A DNA stretch of 64,000 bases, taken from assembly GCA_902728285.1 (NCBI GenBank), contig CACVBU010001153.1:372001-436000 (forward strand). The letters run 5' to 3'. A program made the translations under genes and the position numbers. The DNA comes from Clytia hemisphaerica. Its lineage: Eukaryota; Cnidaria; Hydrozoa; Leptothecata; Clytiidae. Shown here piece by piece: positions 1 to 12,200 of this stretch (position 1 is its first letter; the number at the start of each line of letters is the position of its first letter). The notes below the pieces were generated by a model. That model did not search any database and had not been told where the DNA came from. It saw only the letters and a program-made list of their open reading frames with translations.

Positions 1-1576
1 TCTTAAGAACATTTAACTTGAGAATCACGAAAATCAGGAATAACTGGAAATTTCCTGATTCTTATAAATAGAATGTATTTGATCATCATATCATGATAAG
101 AAATCACGTACACGCTTTTCTTTTATAAGAATACACTTTATAAGAATGTCCATGAAGAAAATGGTCAAAAAATTAAGAATAAGCTAAGAATATCACCATC
201 ATGGAATTTTGAGACGTATGTACTAAAAGTTAAATCTAGTCTGAATTAGGATCCTAACCTAAGAATGCTGTGAGAATATTTTAGGATAATTTTCCCAAAA
301 AGTTAAGAATATCCATGATGAAATGAATTTACACCATTCTTATAAAAAAAAGCGTGTAATCCAAAAGAGGGTTTTATCATCATTAAAACTCAAAAACAGA
401 GATAGTGAACGATTGTCTATGATTACTCCTTATCAAGATGGTAATGAAACACTCATAGTCCTGGGGACGAATGACAGGGGGTACCATCACCAAAAAGGGC
501 GGGATGTAAAGAATCTGTTGTTAAAGAAACTCAAATCTCAAATATTGAGCAAGTTTGAAGCCGAAGGCAAGAAAAAGTAAAGCCATAAATTTCCACCGCA
601 TGATGGATTGAATCTAACACTTTTTTTTGTTTTTGCGTTTCAAATTTTAGCGGTAAAAGTTACTTTCAATCTAGTGTTTGTATGAAAAACTGCGTGCCGC
701 GCAACTCCCTACATTGGAGATTCGAATCTAGCCTCCGGTTATATCTGGTTGAATTTTTCCATTGCCCCGTCCATTTTTATCGTTTTCCAAACACAACTAT
801 CTAGAATCTGGCGGACTGTTTATGTTCTACTAAGGCAAAGCAAAAAAAGAAGATGGCTCTACCAAATCGTAATATTAATCTGGGCCACTTAATTGCGCCA
901 TCAAGTCAATCAAAAAGCCTTAAGTGGACCTCGGGCTAGGTCTTTCATCAAAGGTTTTAAATATAGATACTTTCGTACATAGATTGTACAGAAAAACTGG
1001 TCATAAAGCTAAACTCGTTCTCGAGTGGATTGTTATCATTTCACTTGCTTGTAACCCAATCTTAAGTGGAAAGTGATTGCCTACTCAAAAGGAAAGACTT
1101 TTCAGTACACTCGTGTCTTCTTCTTTCAGACAAAAATGATGCGATTTGACAGGCTGCCATTTATTTGAAGCCTTTGACAAACATGTTGATATGTAATCAA
1201 AAGTGATTGCAAGACCTCTATAGTTTATAAGGTGTTTTAGAGTCCGCAAAGGCTTTTTAACTTGTTCCTAATATTTTGGTCATCGAAACATTATGTTCTT
1301 ATATCGTTTGTTCTTATGAAAAATGTGTATGTGTTTCACTTTGAATAGCCTGAAAACCCAGGATTGAAAAACAGGTCAGTAAATATTATGCATTTAAAAA
1401 TTGCAGAAAATGCGAAGTCCATTCGCAATTAAAAATAAATTCAGCCATACCTTTTAAATCTAAATTTGAGCTAAATTTGGGTAAATATTCTCTCAATTTT
1501 TACACCTTTTCGAGAAGTAAGTATAAACCAAGAATACATTTATCTCAAAATGAAGTCAATAGGGACTTTTCCAAAG
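1..1576. other. Gene-free stretch with degenerate MITE remains
   Basis: No supportable gene. Bases 1-310 contain scattered TTCTTA / TAAGAA words and an ACACG...TTATAAGAA end resembling old copies of MITE family A. About 555-700 resembles MITE family B (the GAAGCCGAAGGCAAGAAAAA side and an inner part). About 1225-1325 looks like the right half of a family A copy, ending near TTCTTATGAAAAATGTGTA. An 85-codon open frame at 323-580 overlaps this repeat sequence and has no recognisable domain, so I do not call it a gene. Confidence 0.5.
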
Positions 1577-1689
1577 TACACCTATGGTTACTATGGATAC
1601 ACCTATGGTTACTATGGGTACACCTATGGTTGCTATGGGTACACCTATGGTTATTATGGGTACACCTATGGCTGCTATGGTTACTATGG
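1577..1689 (+). repeat. 21-bp minisatellite, about 5.4 units
   Basis: The unit TACACCTATGGTTACTATGG plus one base repeats head to tail with small changes (GGTTGC, GGTTAT, GGCTGC variants). Because 21 is a multiple of three, more than one frame stays open; one reads as YTYGYYG repeats, another as HLWLLW repeats. There is no convincing start, signal peptide or splice context, so it is treated as a non-coding minisatellite. Confidence 0.85.
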
Positions 1690-2207
1690 ACTTGAACGAA
1701 GTAGAATTACCTTTGGTATACAGGAACATTTTGACAAAATCAAATCCAACACCAGAATAATCAAAACAAACTCTTCTACAGCTAATCAGCTAAACTGGTA
1801 CTTCAAAATTTGCTATCGTGTCAAAATACTCAGGCTAAAGAGAGATGATTTCAGTTTCAGCAGTAATTGTGCAATGATAGCTTCTAATTTTCCGTTCAAA
1901 AGGTGTTTATTTGAACTGCATCAATTTCAATAAAATTTCTCAACTCATCTCAAAGTATTTGCAATAAAATCATTAGCAATAGCTTGACTTGATAACCCTG
2001 AGCTTTCCTTAGATTGCTAAAATGCCTTCAACTTAACAAATACAAAAATAATCTAAAGGAATCAATCAATATGCTGGTTTGTATATCAAACACAGTTTAA
2101 AGAGTAGAGTAAAGTCAATCAATTAACATTTTTTTATCGAAACGAGTTGAATAAAAAGAGCGTTGGTTTTGAGAGAAGTCTTTCTACAGGTTATATTGAT
2201 GTCAACC

Positions 2208-2447
2208 TACACGTTTTTTAATAAGAACATCCAAAATATTTGAAGCCTTCGGATGTTCTTAACTTTTTGAGTTTTTGTTCTTAACATGTTCTTATTTTGA
2301 CCTTTTTGTGAATATTTTTGACCATTTTCCTAAGAAATAGGGTGTTTTTGAGTCCAAAAAGCCTTAAAATGTTCTCAACTTGTTCTTAGCATTTTGGCCA
2401 GCGAAGCCTGATGTCTTTATATAGTTTGTTCTTATAAAAAACGTGTA
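2208..2447 (+). mobile_element. MITE family A, copy 1 (about 240 bp)
   Basis: Ends are inverted repeats: TACACGTTTTTTAATAAGAA at the left and TTCTTATAAAAAACGTGTA at the right. The interior has spaced TTCTTA words and the landmarks GAAGCCTTCGGATG, TTTAGGCTT-like and CATCGAAGCC-like blocks found in the other copies. It has no coding capacity. Confidence 0.85.
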
Positions 2448-2882
2448 CTTCTTCGAGCCTAACATTTCTTATAAGCATCTTGTAAGTATTAAATGCAAAC
2501 ATTCTTATAAAAAACATCAGTTCAATTGACTTTTTTAAAACTTCCAGTCCAACTCTTCTGAAAGGTTTTCTCGGATACCTACAAGCTGGACCTAAAATAA
2601 ATCAAGTGAAAATCAAAATATTGGCTCGTATTCTGTTTGTCACGGGCCTTGAAAACTTCAAAACTTCAAAATCTCTTATATAAAAGTCGTTATAAATAAG
2701 AATATGGTTTAAATCCTGCTTACATAAAAAGTCTGTCATAAGTCAATGTCATCTTATTGTCACCACAAATTTATACCTGCCTGTTAAAACTTTTCTCAGT
2801 TGTCAAAAGGTTTATTAGTTGATATTAATGATTTTAAAAACTCAAAGTAAATGAAGTTGAACAACAAAGTACTGACTAAACA

Positions 2883-3138
2883 TACACGGTTTTTTATAAG
2901 AACAAACTATAAGAACATAAGACTGCGATGCCAAAAATGTTAAGAGCAAGTTAAGAACATTTTAACGTTTTGTGGACTCGAAAACACTCAATATCTAAGG
3001 AAATTGCACAAAAAGAAGTTTTTAAGAAAATCGGGTGTTTCTGAGTCCACAAAGTCTGAAAGTGTTCTTAACTTGTTCTTGGCATTTTGGCCATTGAAGC
3101 GTTAAGTTCTTATATAGTTTGTTCTTGTAAAAAACGTA
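2883..3138. mobile_element. MITE family A, copy 2, palindromic (two half copies)
   Basis: The left half reads as a family A half in one orientation (AACAAACTATAAGAACATAAG...) and the right half as the same half in the other orientation (...GTTCTTATATAGTTTGTTCTTG). The two halves meet near AAGAAGTTTTTAAGAAAATC at about 3010-3035, so this copy is a fold-back rather than a normal element. Confidence 0.8.
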
Positions 3139-3605
3139 AACTAGGGAACTCGTAACGTTTTTCTAGAAAAGCCCATTGATTAGAAAAAACTGTTTTTAAA
3201 AATGTTGTTTTACACCCCCTTCTCGCAGAACCGGTAGGATTTTTTCAGCCAGTGGGGATATAAATAACTGAAACTGAAACTCGATGAGGATCGATGTTAC
3301 CAAATTTTTTTATGACTGGGATTCCAATTATTATGTTTTCAAATCAGAAAATGCAGTGGGGATGGGAAAAATAGTAAGTTATTTTGCAGTGAGGGTTTAT
3401 TTGATTATTTTCAGTGGGGACAAAAATTGGAGGATTATTTTCCACCGGGAACGATTTTATGGCCAAATTCAAGTGAAAAGCTGTTGTTTTCGAACATTTT
3501 TAGAATATCTTAAGAACATTACTAAAAAGTGTAACAAGGTCTGCCAATAGAGAGTTCGGAACGGATGTAAGACGTTCAAAGAGATGGACGGCCAAAAAAC
3601 GTCAC
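3139..3605. other. Unassigned sequence
   Basis: I see no gene, RNA or repeat family here beyond simple AT-rich sequence. An 88-codon open frame at 3284-3550 has no recognisable features. Confidence 0.4.
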
Positions 3606-3701
3606 CCAGCTGGCACACAACGTTCTTTCAACGTTCATCTAACGTTAAATGGACGTTGTGAACGTTAGATGAACGTCGAAAAAACGTTGTGTGCCAGCTG
3701 G
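3606..3701. mobile_element. Hairpin MITE family F, copy 1 (96 bp)
   Basis: Perfect outer arms: CCAGCTGGCACACAACGTT at the left and its reverse complement at the right. AACGTT-type words recur every 11-14 bases across the interior. A second, diverged copy lies at 6059-6154. It is non-coding. Confidence 0.85.
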
Positions 3702-3751
3702 TCATCAAGACCATCTAAAAATGTTGCATCTGAAGGTTGCTGATTCGAGAT

Positions 3752-3885
3752 AGCAATGAAACAATCTTACCTACAAATTCTCTATGTGAATACAGACAGC
3801 AATGAAACAATCTTACCTACAAATTCTCTATGTGAATGCAGACAGCAATGAAACAATCTTACCTACAAATTCTCTATGTGAATGC
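3752..3885. repeat. 46-bp tandem repeat, 2.9 units
   Basis: The unit starting AGCAATGAAACAATCTTACC recurs at 3752, 3798 and 3844, almost identical each time, so the duplication is recent. Each unit contains CTTACCTAC, which on the minus strand reads GTAGGTAAG and resembles a splice donor. Confidence 0.9.
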
Positions 3886-5142
3886 GATCTTCTTTCCGGC
3901 ATTTTCTTCATACAAAATCATGCAATGTCACCGATAAAAGTTAACTAAGGTTTTTTTCTGTGCAAAAAAATAAAAGTTCACAAATCTAAAGTTATATAAA
4001 AGTAAACTATGAAAATTTGGGACGCAATCAATCAAAAAAATGTCGTAGAATGCAGAAAGGAGGTCTCGAATTTCTCTTTACAACCAAAAATCTAAATATA
4101 ATCTTTCAAATGTCGTCATATACCAGCCGCAAGGATTGTTTTCCGCGCTTTTTTTTTAGCTTTTTCTAGAAAGAAAAGATATTAAAATACTTCTGGAACC
4201 AGAACTGAAATGAGGTTCATAGTCTTAATGATGATTGCTCACTGTATTTAAAGAACGAGGGTAAAAAAGTGAAATTTTCTCGAAATTCCCCTTATAGTCA
4301 TCCACAGCACAAATTAAATGCAAATAACAAACCAAAGCCGTCTAACTACAACTAGAACAAAATTCAAATGAATTTGTATCAATTTTCTGCAGCTCTACAT
4401 ATCGATCAAAATTTCTCTGTAATCACAAAGTACTTGTTGCAATTAACATTTTCTTAGAATTTTCAACAAAAAAATCCTCTCTGTAACAGTAGAAACAACC
4501 ATAAATTTAACCCATGCCATAATCAAAATTTTCTAATCTTTATTAGAAACATCACATATGGATTAGCAATAATACCCCAATTTGAGCACGTTTAAGATGT
4601 CCCAACACAAAATTCTTTTTATAAGAAATGTATGCATGATAAACAGTGAAGAAAGTTCTTATAGTTACTCGTCAAGAGTTTGTCAAATTCAACACTTGAA
4701 AGATCATGCATATCTTAATGCAAATCTAAAATATATTAGCTACCTGAGTATCTGAGAAAAACTTTAACATAAATATTACTTTCAAATTTAAACAATTGTT
4801 ACTAGAACGGGGCATACGGGCGTCGTAAAAACCGACGTACTTTTCTTGAAAGTCAATACCGACAGAAAACACGTCACCACGTGGCGCTTTTAACTTCAAA
4901 CACCGAAACACCGGATTGAAAAAGGGCTAAAACGTTCAAACCGTAAAAACCGTACGTCCTTTGGAAACTCTTCTTCTTTAGAATAGAATTCTTTAAATAA
5001 TATTTTTTTTTCTTGTTCTTATAAACAGAATCAATCCATCCTTTGATGTTCGTGCCAAAAGATCATACCTTGACGTGACGGATGGAAAGCCGACAATGTG
5101 AGAGACATGCGTTGTAGCAATCCTCATTTTAATGTTGTAACA
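3886..5142. other. Gene-free AT-rich stretch
   Basis: No gene supported. A 61-codon minus-strand frame at 4726-4911 lacks domain or splice evidence. Short TTCTTATAGT words near 4610-4670 hint at decayed family A sequence. Confidence 0.4.
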
Positions 5143-5264
5143 TAAGGTGTTTTTTTATGAGAACATGTTAAGAACATCTTTAGGCTTAAAACTTAAGTTA
5201 AAAAAAGTTAAGAGCATTCGAAGGCTTCAAAAATATTTGAATGTTCTTATAAAAATACGTGTAT
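5143..5264. mobile_element. MITE family A, copy 3 (half length)
   Basis: The sequence runs from TTTTTTTATGAGAACATG to TTCTTATAAAAATACGTGTA and carries only the half with TTTAGGCTTAAAACTTAAG and GAAGGCTTCAAAAAT. It is a partial copy. Confidence 0.7.
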
Positions 5265-5702
5265 ACGTCTCTTTTTAAGAATAACCAGTAAATTTTTGCT
5301 GTTCTTATTTCCTTTCGTAATTTCAGACTTAAATGTTCTTAATATGAAAATTTATTCACTATTGACTTGAATAGGGTTTAAAATCAGCATTATTTTGGCC
5401 ATTTCTCAAATCTCAGGCTTAGATTATTCTTAAATTATTTTTGTTCTTATAAAATTGTTCTGATAAAATTGTGTAACAGTGTAGAAAAATGAATAGGAGA
5501 AAATTATAGCCGACACGTATACCAAATTATCGAATGGTAAAACACTAAAGTGAGTATACTCCTAGTAGAGGTAGAGGGTTCAAATTAACGTTAGTACTTT
5601 AAAGGACCATAACTTTCAACACAGAGAACTATGCTTGCTTAATATTTCAAGATTAATTTACTTCTCAGATTATTGATCGGCATCATCTAATAATGCGCCC
5701 AA

Positions 5703-5975
5703 GGGGGGGGGCGGCAGTAGTAGGATTACCAACTGACGGTATGTGCGGCGAAAAAAATTAGAATCGCAAATGTATACCCTACAGACCATTGTCTCAAATT
5801 TTCAACTCTTTTTGAGCAAAAAAATAAGAATTTTTGGGCAAAAATTTGCAATATTTCCTGGATTTCCTGAAATTTCCACCCATACAGTGCATTTATGGAA
5901 AAGTCAACCTTTACAGTGAATTTCGGCTATCTTGAAAAAACATACCCTTAAACCGCCGCAAATACACCCCCCGTT
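5703..5975 (+). mobile_element. Poly-G-ended MITE family H, copy 1
   Basis: It starts with a G8 run, then ACCAACTGACGGTATGTGCG and a series of short blocks of the type 'acagtgcatttatgg' and 'cataccctta'. The reverse-complement copy at 23710-24006 shares the poly-G end, the GACGGTATGTGCGGCG block and the inner blocks in the same order. It is non-coding. Confidence 0.7.
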
Positions 5976-6058
5976 ATGGGCGGCCCGTAAAGGAAATATC
6001 GAATGATAAAGATAGAAACCTGGTTGACTATTACCGTTTTTCTCGAAATCAGGAAATT

Positions 6059-6154
6059 CCCAGCTAGCACACAATGTTGTTTCAACGTTTATCTAATGTT
6101 CTCAACGTCCATATAACGTTAAATGAACGTTAACAGAACGTTGTGTGTCAGCCG
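6059..6154. mobile_element. Hairpin MITE family F, copy 2
   Basis: CAGCTAGCACACAATGTTG at the left and GAACGTTGTGTGTCAGC at the right form imperfect arms. The interior again consists of AACGTT / AACGTC words. It is homologous to 3606-3701. Confidence 0.75.
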
Positions 6155-6954
6155 CAGAGTGAATATACTCTACACCTACCTTACTTGGCTCGGCTAACGA
6201 ACCTCTCCCCAAGAGTAACGAGAGAAATCTGCCAGCCCTACTGACAGCCTCTATTGGGCTCATGCTCCTTAAAAAAACACGTAACTATGGTTTTGAAGAG
6301 ATCTGGACCACCTGCTTTTTTGGGTCTGCGAGAAGGAGGTTTAGTAGGATTAGGGATCCATTTTTTCTCAAAACAATTTTTTTATATTAAACGCAATCAA
6401 ATGATTGCAACATTTTTGGCTCGCAAAACAAGAAGAAGAAAAAATAATCAAAATTGCAGAGAAACGAGCGGCGTGGGTTTTTTTCGTTTTGCAGGTTCCC
6501 TATAATTATCTTGCGGTTGATCATAACGGTTTATTTGCAATCCGATTTAACCATCTGTGGTTTCCGGTCTTAACCCGATTTCGCAATCATTACTCGAGCT
6601 AATGTTACTTAATTTCACTGTTTCCTAACTTTAAGAGATATTTTGAAATCGACTAATTAATGAGTGACACAAAAATGCAGGATTCCGCGTTTGCTTGAAT
6701 TTCATTGGCCGAGAAGAACGTAAACAAATAATCTGATTGGGTATTATAGATTTAGCTTAATTTGATTGGATGATGTGATTAAGCCAATGACAAGTCAGTG
6801 GGAGCTTATGCCAAATTGTTTGCGTCATTCAAGGGTTTCTGACGTCAATAAACTTTTGAGAGAAGGATTGATTGATTAAAATTCTCCACTTGATCTTTTA
6901 TTAAAAAGTGAGAGCTTTCTAATTTGGATTTATTTTTATGAAAATCAATGATAA
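6155..6954. other. Unassigned sequence
   Basis: No gene is supported. Two short overlapping plus-strand frames at 6254-6602 show no domain, and no matching splice sites were found. Confidence 0.35.
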
Positions 6955-7246
6955 GGGCCATCGAGTTTAAAGCCCGAAGGGCTAGAGTAGAATCTCTAAC
7001 CTTTCCAAGGCAAGAAAAAGTGAAGCTACTCATTTCCCATCCAGAACGCGCCTAGAACGCGTCGTAATCATGACGACGGATTGTATCCAGCGGTTCCTTT
7101 GTTTTTGAGGACTGCATTTTTTGAAATTTTGCGATAGATTTTACATTCAATCTGGCGTTTGTGTAAGAACCACACGTGGGCGTTCTGGATGGGATATAAG
7201 TGGCTTCATTTCCCATCCAGGAGTTTCGAGTCTAGCCCTTCGGGCT
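6955..7246. mobile_element. MITE family B, copy 1 (about 290 bp)
   Basis: AAAGCCCGAAGGGCTAGAG at the left and TCTAGCCCTTCGGGCTT at the right are inverted. Inside lie the second-level inverted blocks TTTCCCATCCAGAACGCG and GCGTTCTGGATGGGATA. The best second copy is 15066-15345; partial copies lie at about 555-700, 8430-8640, 14700-14850 and 32762-32945. Confidence 0.8.
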
Positions 7247-8429
7247 TGGAAGTCAATGATAAGGGCATCGTAAAATTAAACGATGTTACTATGCGTAAAG
7301 GCTAGTGCGTAAAGATGAGTCCGTCGTTTATCGGTGTAAAAAAACAAGAACTTATCACAATAGATGGCACTTGTACATTCTAGACTATCTGATTTTTTTT
7401 CCGTATACCACCATAACGCCATATTTTCCCGCCTTTACTATCACTGTAACGGACGATCACATCGTCTAAAGTTTTGAGAAATTTATAAACTTCAGCTAAA
7501 CTTTCATTAGGAATAAAAATGACATTTATTCATCAAGCCACCCGGAATCAACGTGAATGCGTGACCACTGAATGTTTTGGTCTAGTAAATTTCCCGAAGG
7601 TTAACTCAGAGCCCCCCCCCATCGGACCTTCATTTCATGCAATCACGCAAATTTCTTTTCCAGATTCACGCATTCACGCAATGTTTTTTCACAATTCACG
7701 CAATTTTTGTTCATGAAAACTTTTCCAATTGACGCGTTCACGCAAACCGCTAGGTGGCCCAAACTCAATATGACGTTTGGTCTTTTGTCTCCAAGAGTAT
7801 TAAGACTTGCAAATCAAAAGACTAGACCATCCCTAATGAGATGGATAATCAAATATCAAACAGATTATACCACCAGCACCTGGATTTGCTTAAGTTTGAA
7901 AATTGTGACTTTTGGGTCGGAGGAAGGAGCTATTGGGGCCGGAATATGTTTGGCGTTAGACATTTATTTCATGCCCTGAGTCAAACTTCAAATAACCTTC
8001 AGCTCGTCAATTTTAAAACTGGGAAATTTCTATATGGATATTTAAAAAAAATAACAATCCTAATAGTAATATCAGACAGTCACATTTAAAGGGGTAGGAG
8101 AGTTGGAACCATCTCTTCTTCTTACGCAATACCGAATTAAAAGACTAGACCACTCTCTAATGAACCACATCATTTCGTTATAGACACAGAACTGCTTGCT
8201 AACATGCCAACTAGATCGGCCTCTCTTTGATGCTAGTTCCCAAGGAAGATAACCAACGGTCTATGTCTGTTTCTAAGATTCCTGTGTATTTTTCATACAA
8301 TATGCTGATAGATATGCTGATGAAGTCGCAAAAGATGACTGTTTTATAAATTTGCTGCTTTCACATTTAACGTTTTCTATTTTTTTCATACAATGAAGTA
8401 TATCTAATAATCGTAGGAGAGGGCCAAAG
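7247..8429. other. Gene-free stretch with an ATTCACGCA-rich patch
   Basis: About 7640-7745 is rich in TCACGCAA / ATTCACGCA words (roughly six), a degenerate short-motif repeat next to a C9 run at 7611. The rest shows nothing I can assign. Confidence 0.45.
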
Positions 8430-8640
8430 CATTGAGCTTCAAGCCGAAGGCGCTAGAGATGAATCTGAAACCTTTCTCAGGCAAGAAAAAGTGAAGCCTT
8501 AAAACTTGCGCCACATTTCGGATGACAGATTGAATCTAGCACTTTCTTTGTTGTCGCGCTTTATATTTTTTGAACTCTGGCGGGAAATATATTCAACTTA
8601 GTGTTTGTATAAAAGGCACACAGGCTTTGCAAAACTTATG
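8430..8640. mobile_element. MITE family B, partial copy
   Basis: It has the block GCAAGAAAAAGTGAAGCC, followed by a 'gatgacagattgaatctagc' type block and the inner part ending GTGTTTGTATAAAAGGCAC, collinear with family B at 6955-7246 but with degraded ends. Confidence 0.6.
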
Positions 8641-9260
8641 TAAGAAGTGATTGGCTTCAAACCCTATATAGGAGATTCGACTCATTTGATCCAAGCAATA
8701 AGAATACTTTCAAGGAGCAACCGGTTGGAGAGCGTATATTCTATTTTCGTACTAAGAGGACCCAGTAGGCCTTTGGAAAATATACCCTTAGGGCCGCACG
8801 CACGGTACGTCATTTACCTTGAATGCCCCTAAACACTGACATGCAGAATAAACATTGCACACTGCATATGAATGGATTTTGATCATGTCACTTCCTTTAT
8901 TTATACAGCATCGTACAAACAAAAATAACACAGATTATCTTAAACCCTTTGAACTAAAGAAAATGAGGACTAAAATCGAAACAAAATATTCAACAAAGTT
9001 TCTGTTCTTATAAAAAAATAGAGGTCAGACTACATAACGACATAAATACATGTAATTATAAATCGAACTAAAAATTGTTCATGTTGGTTATGGAAGATGC
9101 TATTCTTAGATAATTCCCATACATCAAATCTGCGGTTACCGTAATACATTTTTAGACATTTCATGTATTTACAGATTCAAAAGATATTGTATAGCTGACG
9201 ACAATTTTTAGATTCCAAAAACTTCAGAGATCGTGATAGAATTTTAATCTTCAAAAGTCG

Positions 9261-12200
9261 CTAATAAGTTTCAGATTGGGGGTGATTCTTTGAAAAACCC
9301 AAAGGTAAAAAGTCAATTTACTTTAAAACATGTACAGTATAAACAGTACAGCTGGCGCTCTCTAATCCAACGTTCTTATATTCGATACGATCCCTTATTT
9401 GATAATATCGGAAGTCACCGTCAACAAGAAACTCTCATAAACGATGCTCTACTATTCGATACGCTCCCTTATTCGGTGATTTGGAAAGTCACCATCAACA
9501 AGAAACTCAAAAACTAATAAAACTCTACTATTCGATGAAAATCCAATTCCCCTTGAAAATCGAATTAGAGAGTGTCAACTGTATTTAATTGGCTATGAGA
9601 CTATCACGCGTAAGTATTCGTCAAAACACTAAAGCATTAAATGCTTTCCACAAATCCTGCCAAAAGAAATCGTTCAGAACAATTAAATGCAACCTCTTTG
9701 CAACTTTATCGTACCTCAACTAAGAAACCTTTGTCTTTTTCAATAAGAGAACCATGAACCGGTACAGGAACGTCTGAAAAATTCTGCCGGTTTTATGTGA
9801 TGGACGTTGGGTCTAAGACTATAGCATAGTCTAAATCACTATCTAAGAAATAACCCCAAAGCCAAAGAAAATTCGTAAACGGGCTTTTTGCCGAAAAGAG
9901 TTTACAGCGGGTACTTACGGGTGAAGCAACGAAAATATACAAAATATGTTGATACCTTTTTTGAATACCATGGGCCAAGGTGTCCTCATTGTGCAATTAA
10001 TTCGATTGAACGATAACCAATCACAACACAAGAACTCTTATAACACTAACTATCAACGATTCCAACTCGATCAACTTCTCTCACAGGTCTTTCCGACTTA
10101 GGGAAAAATCTGTTGAAATTCTTATATCAAAATAGTTTCACAAAGGTTTGCTAATCAGTAAGCATACCCAACAAACAACTATATAACATCATCAGGAAAA
10201 ACACCTCCCTAAATCCATTACATCGAGCTAATGAGGAACTGACTGGTTCTAATTGTATTATTAAACACGTTTTCATAAGAACAAACTATATAAGAACATA
10301 AGGTTTCGATGACCAAAATATTGAGAACAAGTTAAGAACATTTTAAAGGTTTTGTGGACTTTTAAACACCCAATTTCTTAAGGAAAATTGACAAAAATAT
10401 TCATAAAATGGTTAAAATGAATGTTCCGTTTAGAACATTTTTGGGCTTAAAACTTAAAAAAGTTAAGAACATCTGAAGAATTTTTTGGAAGTTCTTATAA
10501 AAAAAGAAAGTGTAATACAAATTGATAAATGATCATCAACTGTGGGCTGTGTTGTAACATTGTAATTACTCTAATGGGATATAACATCAATTCCAAAAGT
10601 AGCCTCACGCAAGTGTACTGTATATTAGCACTCTATACACCTTTTCGACCGTAACCGCCAATTGCTGCGCGGGCATTTTTTCGTCCGTTTTACCATTTCA
10701 ATCTCTTTTTTTATTTGCGGGGTCGAATGCTAAAGTGGAGCGTCACAGCTACTCCGTTAACTTACCGCCTAGATCAGATCATCAAATCTAAGCTACTCAT
10801 TCGCTGAGTTTGCAGTGACCAGGGATCGAATCTACAACCCTTTGATTGCAATGCGAATGCTCTACCGACTGAGCTAGCGGGTCATACCCCACAAAAAAAG
10901 AACATAAAATCAACACTTACAGTATGTTGAAAACTGCGTTTGCTGATCTTGTGGTTCCTCGTCCACAGTACAAATGACGTCATCTTCCAAGTCATCTGTC
11001 TGAACAGTGAAATCGTGTTCCATAAAGACATCCGAATAACTGGACACGTCTGAAAATGTCCGCAATTTGGGTTTAATGTCCGTATTCTCATAATACTCGG
11101 TTGAACTCCTACTTCGATAACTTAACAATGTTAAAAAAAAAAAGTTACGGTAAACTCTTATTTATGTATTCATAGAGTAAAAAAAAAAAAAGAAAAAAAA
11201 AATGTGGAAAAGAAAACAAGATGGGAAAAAAAAAAAACCTTCGAATCAAAAAAAAAAAAAAAGAGAGAAACAAAAAAAAAAAAAAAAAAAAAAAGTGAAA
11301 AATAAACCTTTTCAATTCAAGCATCAGTATTCAGAACAATTACCCTTCAAATCCCCATTGTAAAACAGTCGAAGTGAAACTTCAAACGGTGAAAGATTGT
11401 TTTACGTTTTCCCATAACATTGTTTTAGATAAAACAATTCTTTTTTCGAAACAACACTCCATTCTAATAGAATCAATCATCAAATCTAAGCTACTCTTTC
11501 CAAAGCGACCAGGGATCGAATCTACAACCCTTTCTTCCACCCGCTGCGTTGAATGCTACCATCCCCGTGGTTCCAGTATGTTCCTTCATACCACTTTACA
11601 CTTCATCCCCCAAATTGGAGGGATGTCTTGGTGATTGCTTCTTTTCCTCTGTCTAGCAATCTCCTTTTCACTAAGGGTATCAGATGTTTCCCCATGGGAA
11701 GTGAAACTCAAACGGTGATTGTCGTATTTCCCATATTGGTGGCTGCTTCTTTTCCTTTGTCTTTCTGCGTGCTTTTCCTTAGGGGACTCAGGTTTCACCT
11801 CTGTGGAATCACAAGCTAACTGATGGTTATCATAATTTCCATACTCATGGCTGCTTCTTTTCCTTTGTCTTTCTGCGTGCTTTTCCTTAGGGGACTCAGG
11901 TTTCACCTCTGTGGAATCACAAGCTAACTGATGGTTATCATAATTTCCGTACTCATGGTTGCTTCTTTTCCTTTGTCTTTCTGCGTGCTTTTCCTTAGGG
12001 GACTCAGGTTTCACCCCTGTTGAATCAAAGGTCAACTGATGGTTATCATAATTTCCATACTCATGGTTGCTTCTTTTCCTTTGTTTTTCTGATTCTTTTT
12101 CACTAGCTGGGTCGTAACTTAAGCTGTGATTGCTGTATTTCCCATACTGGTGGCTACTCTTTTTCCTCAGTCTTGCTGCTTCTTTATCACTTGTGTGATC

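Noticed and set aside
323..580. 85-codon lysine-rich open frame
   Set aside because: It overlaps MITE family B sequence at its 3' end, has no domain and no splice context.
1550..1933. 127-codon frame with YG-rich repeats as a structural protein gene
   Set aside because: The repeat part is a 21-bp minisatellite open in more than one frame; the rest is unremarkable and there is no signal peptide.
8315..8345. Hammerhead-like core (CTGATGA)
   Set aside because: The second conserved core (GAAA after stem II) is missing, and no helix closes it.
10783..10886. Functional tRNA gene on the minus strand
   Set aside because: A and B boxes are good, but the anticodon and T stems do not pair, and part of the sequence recurs at 11478; it fits a SINE.
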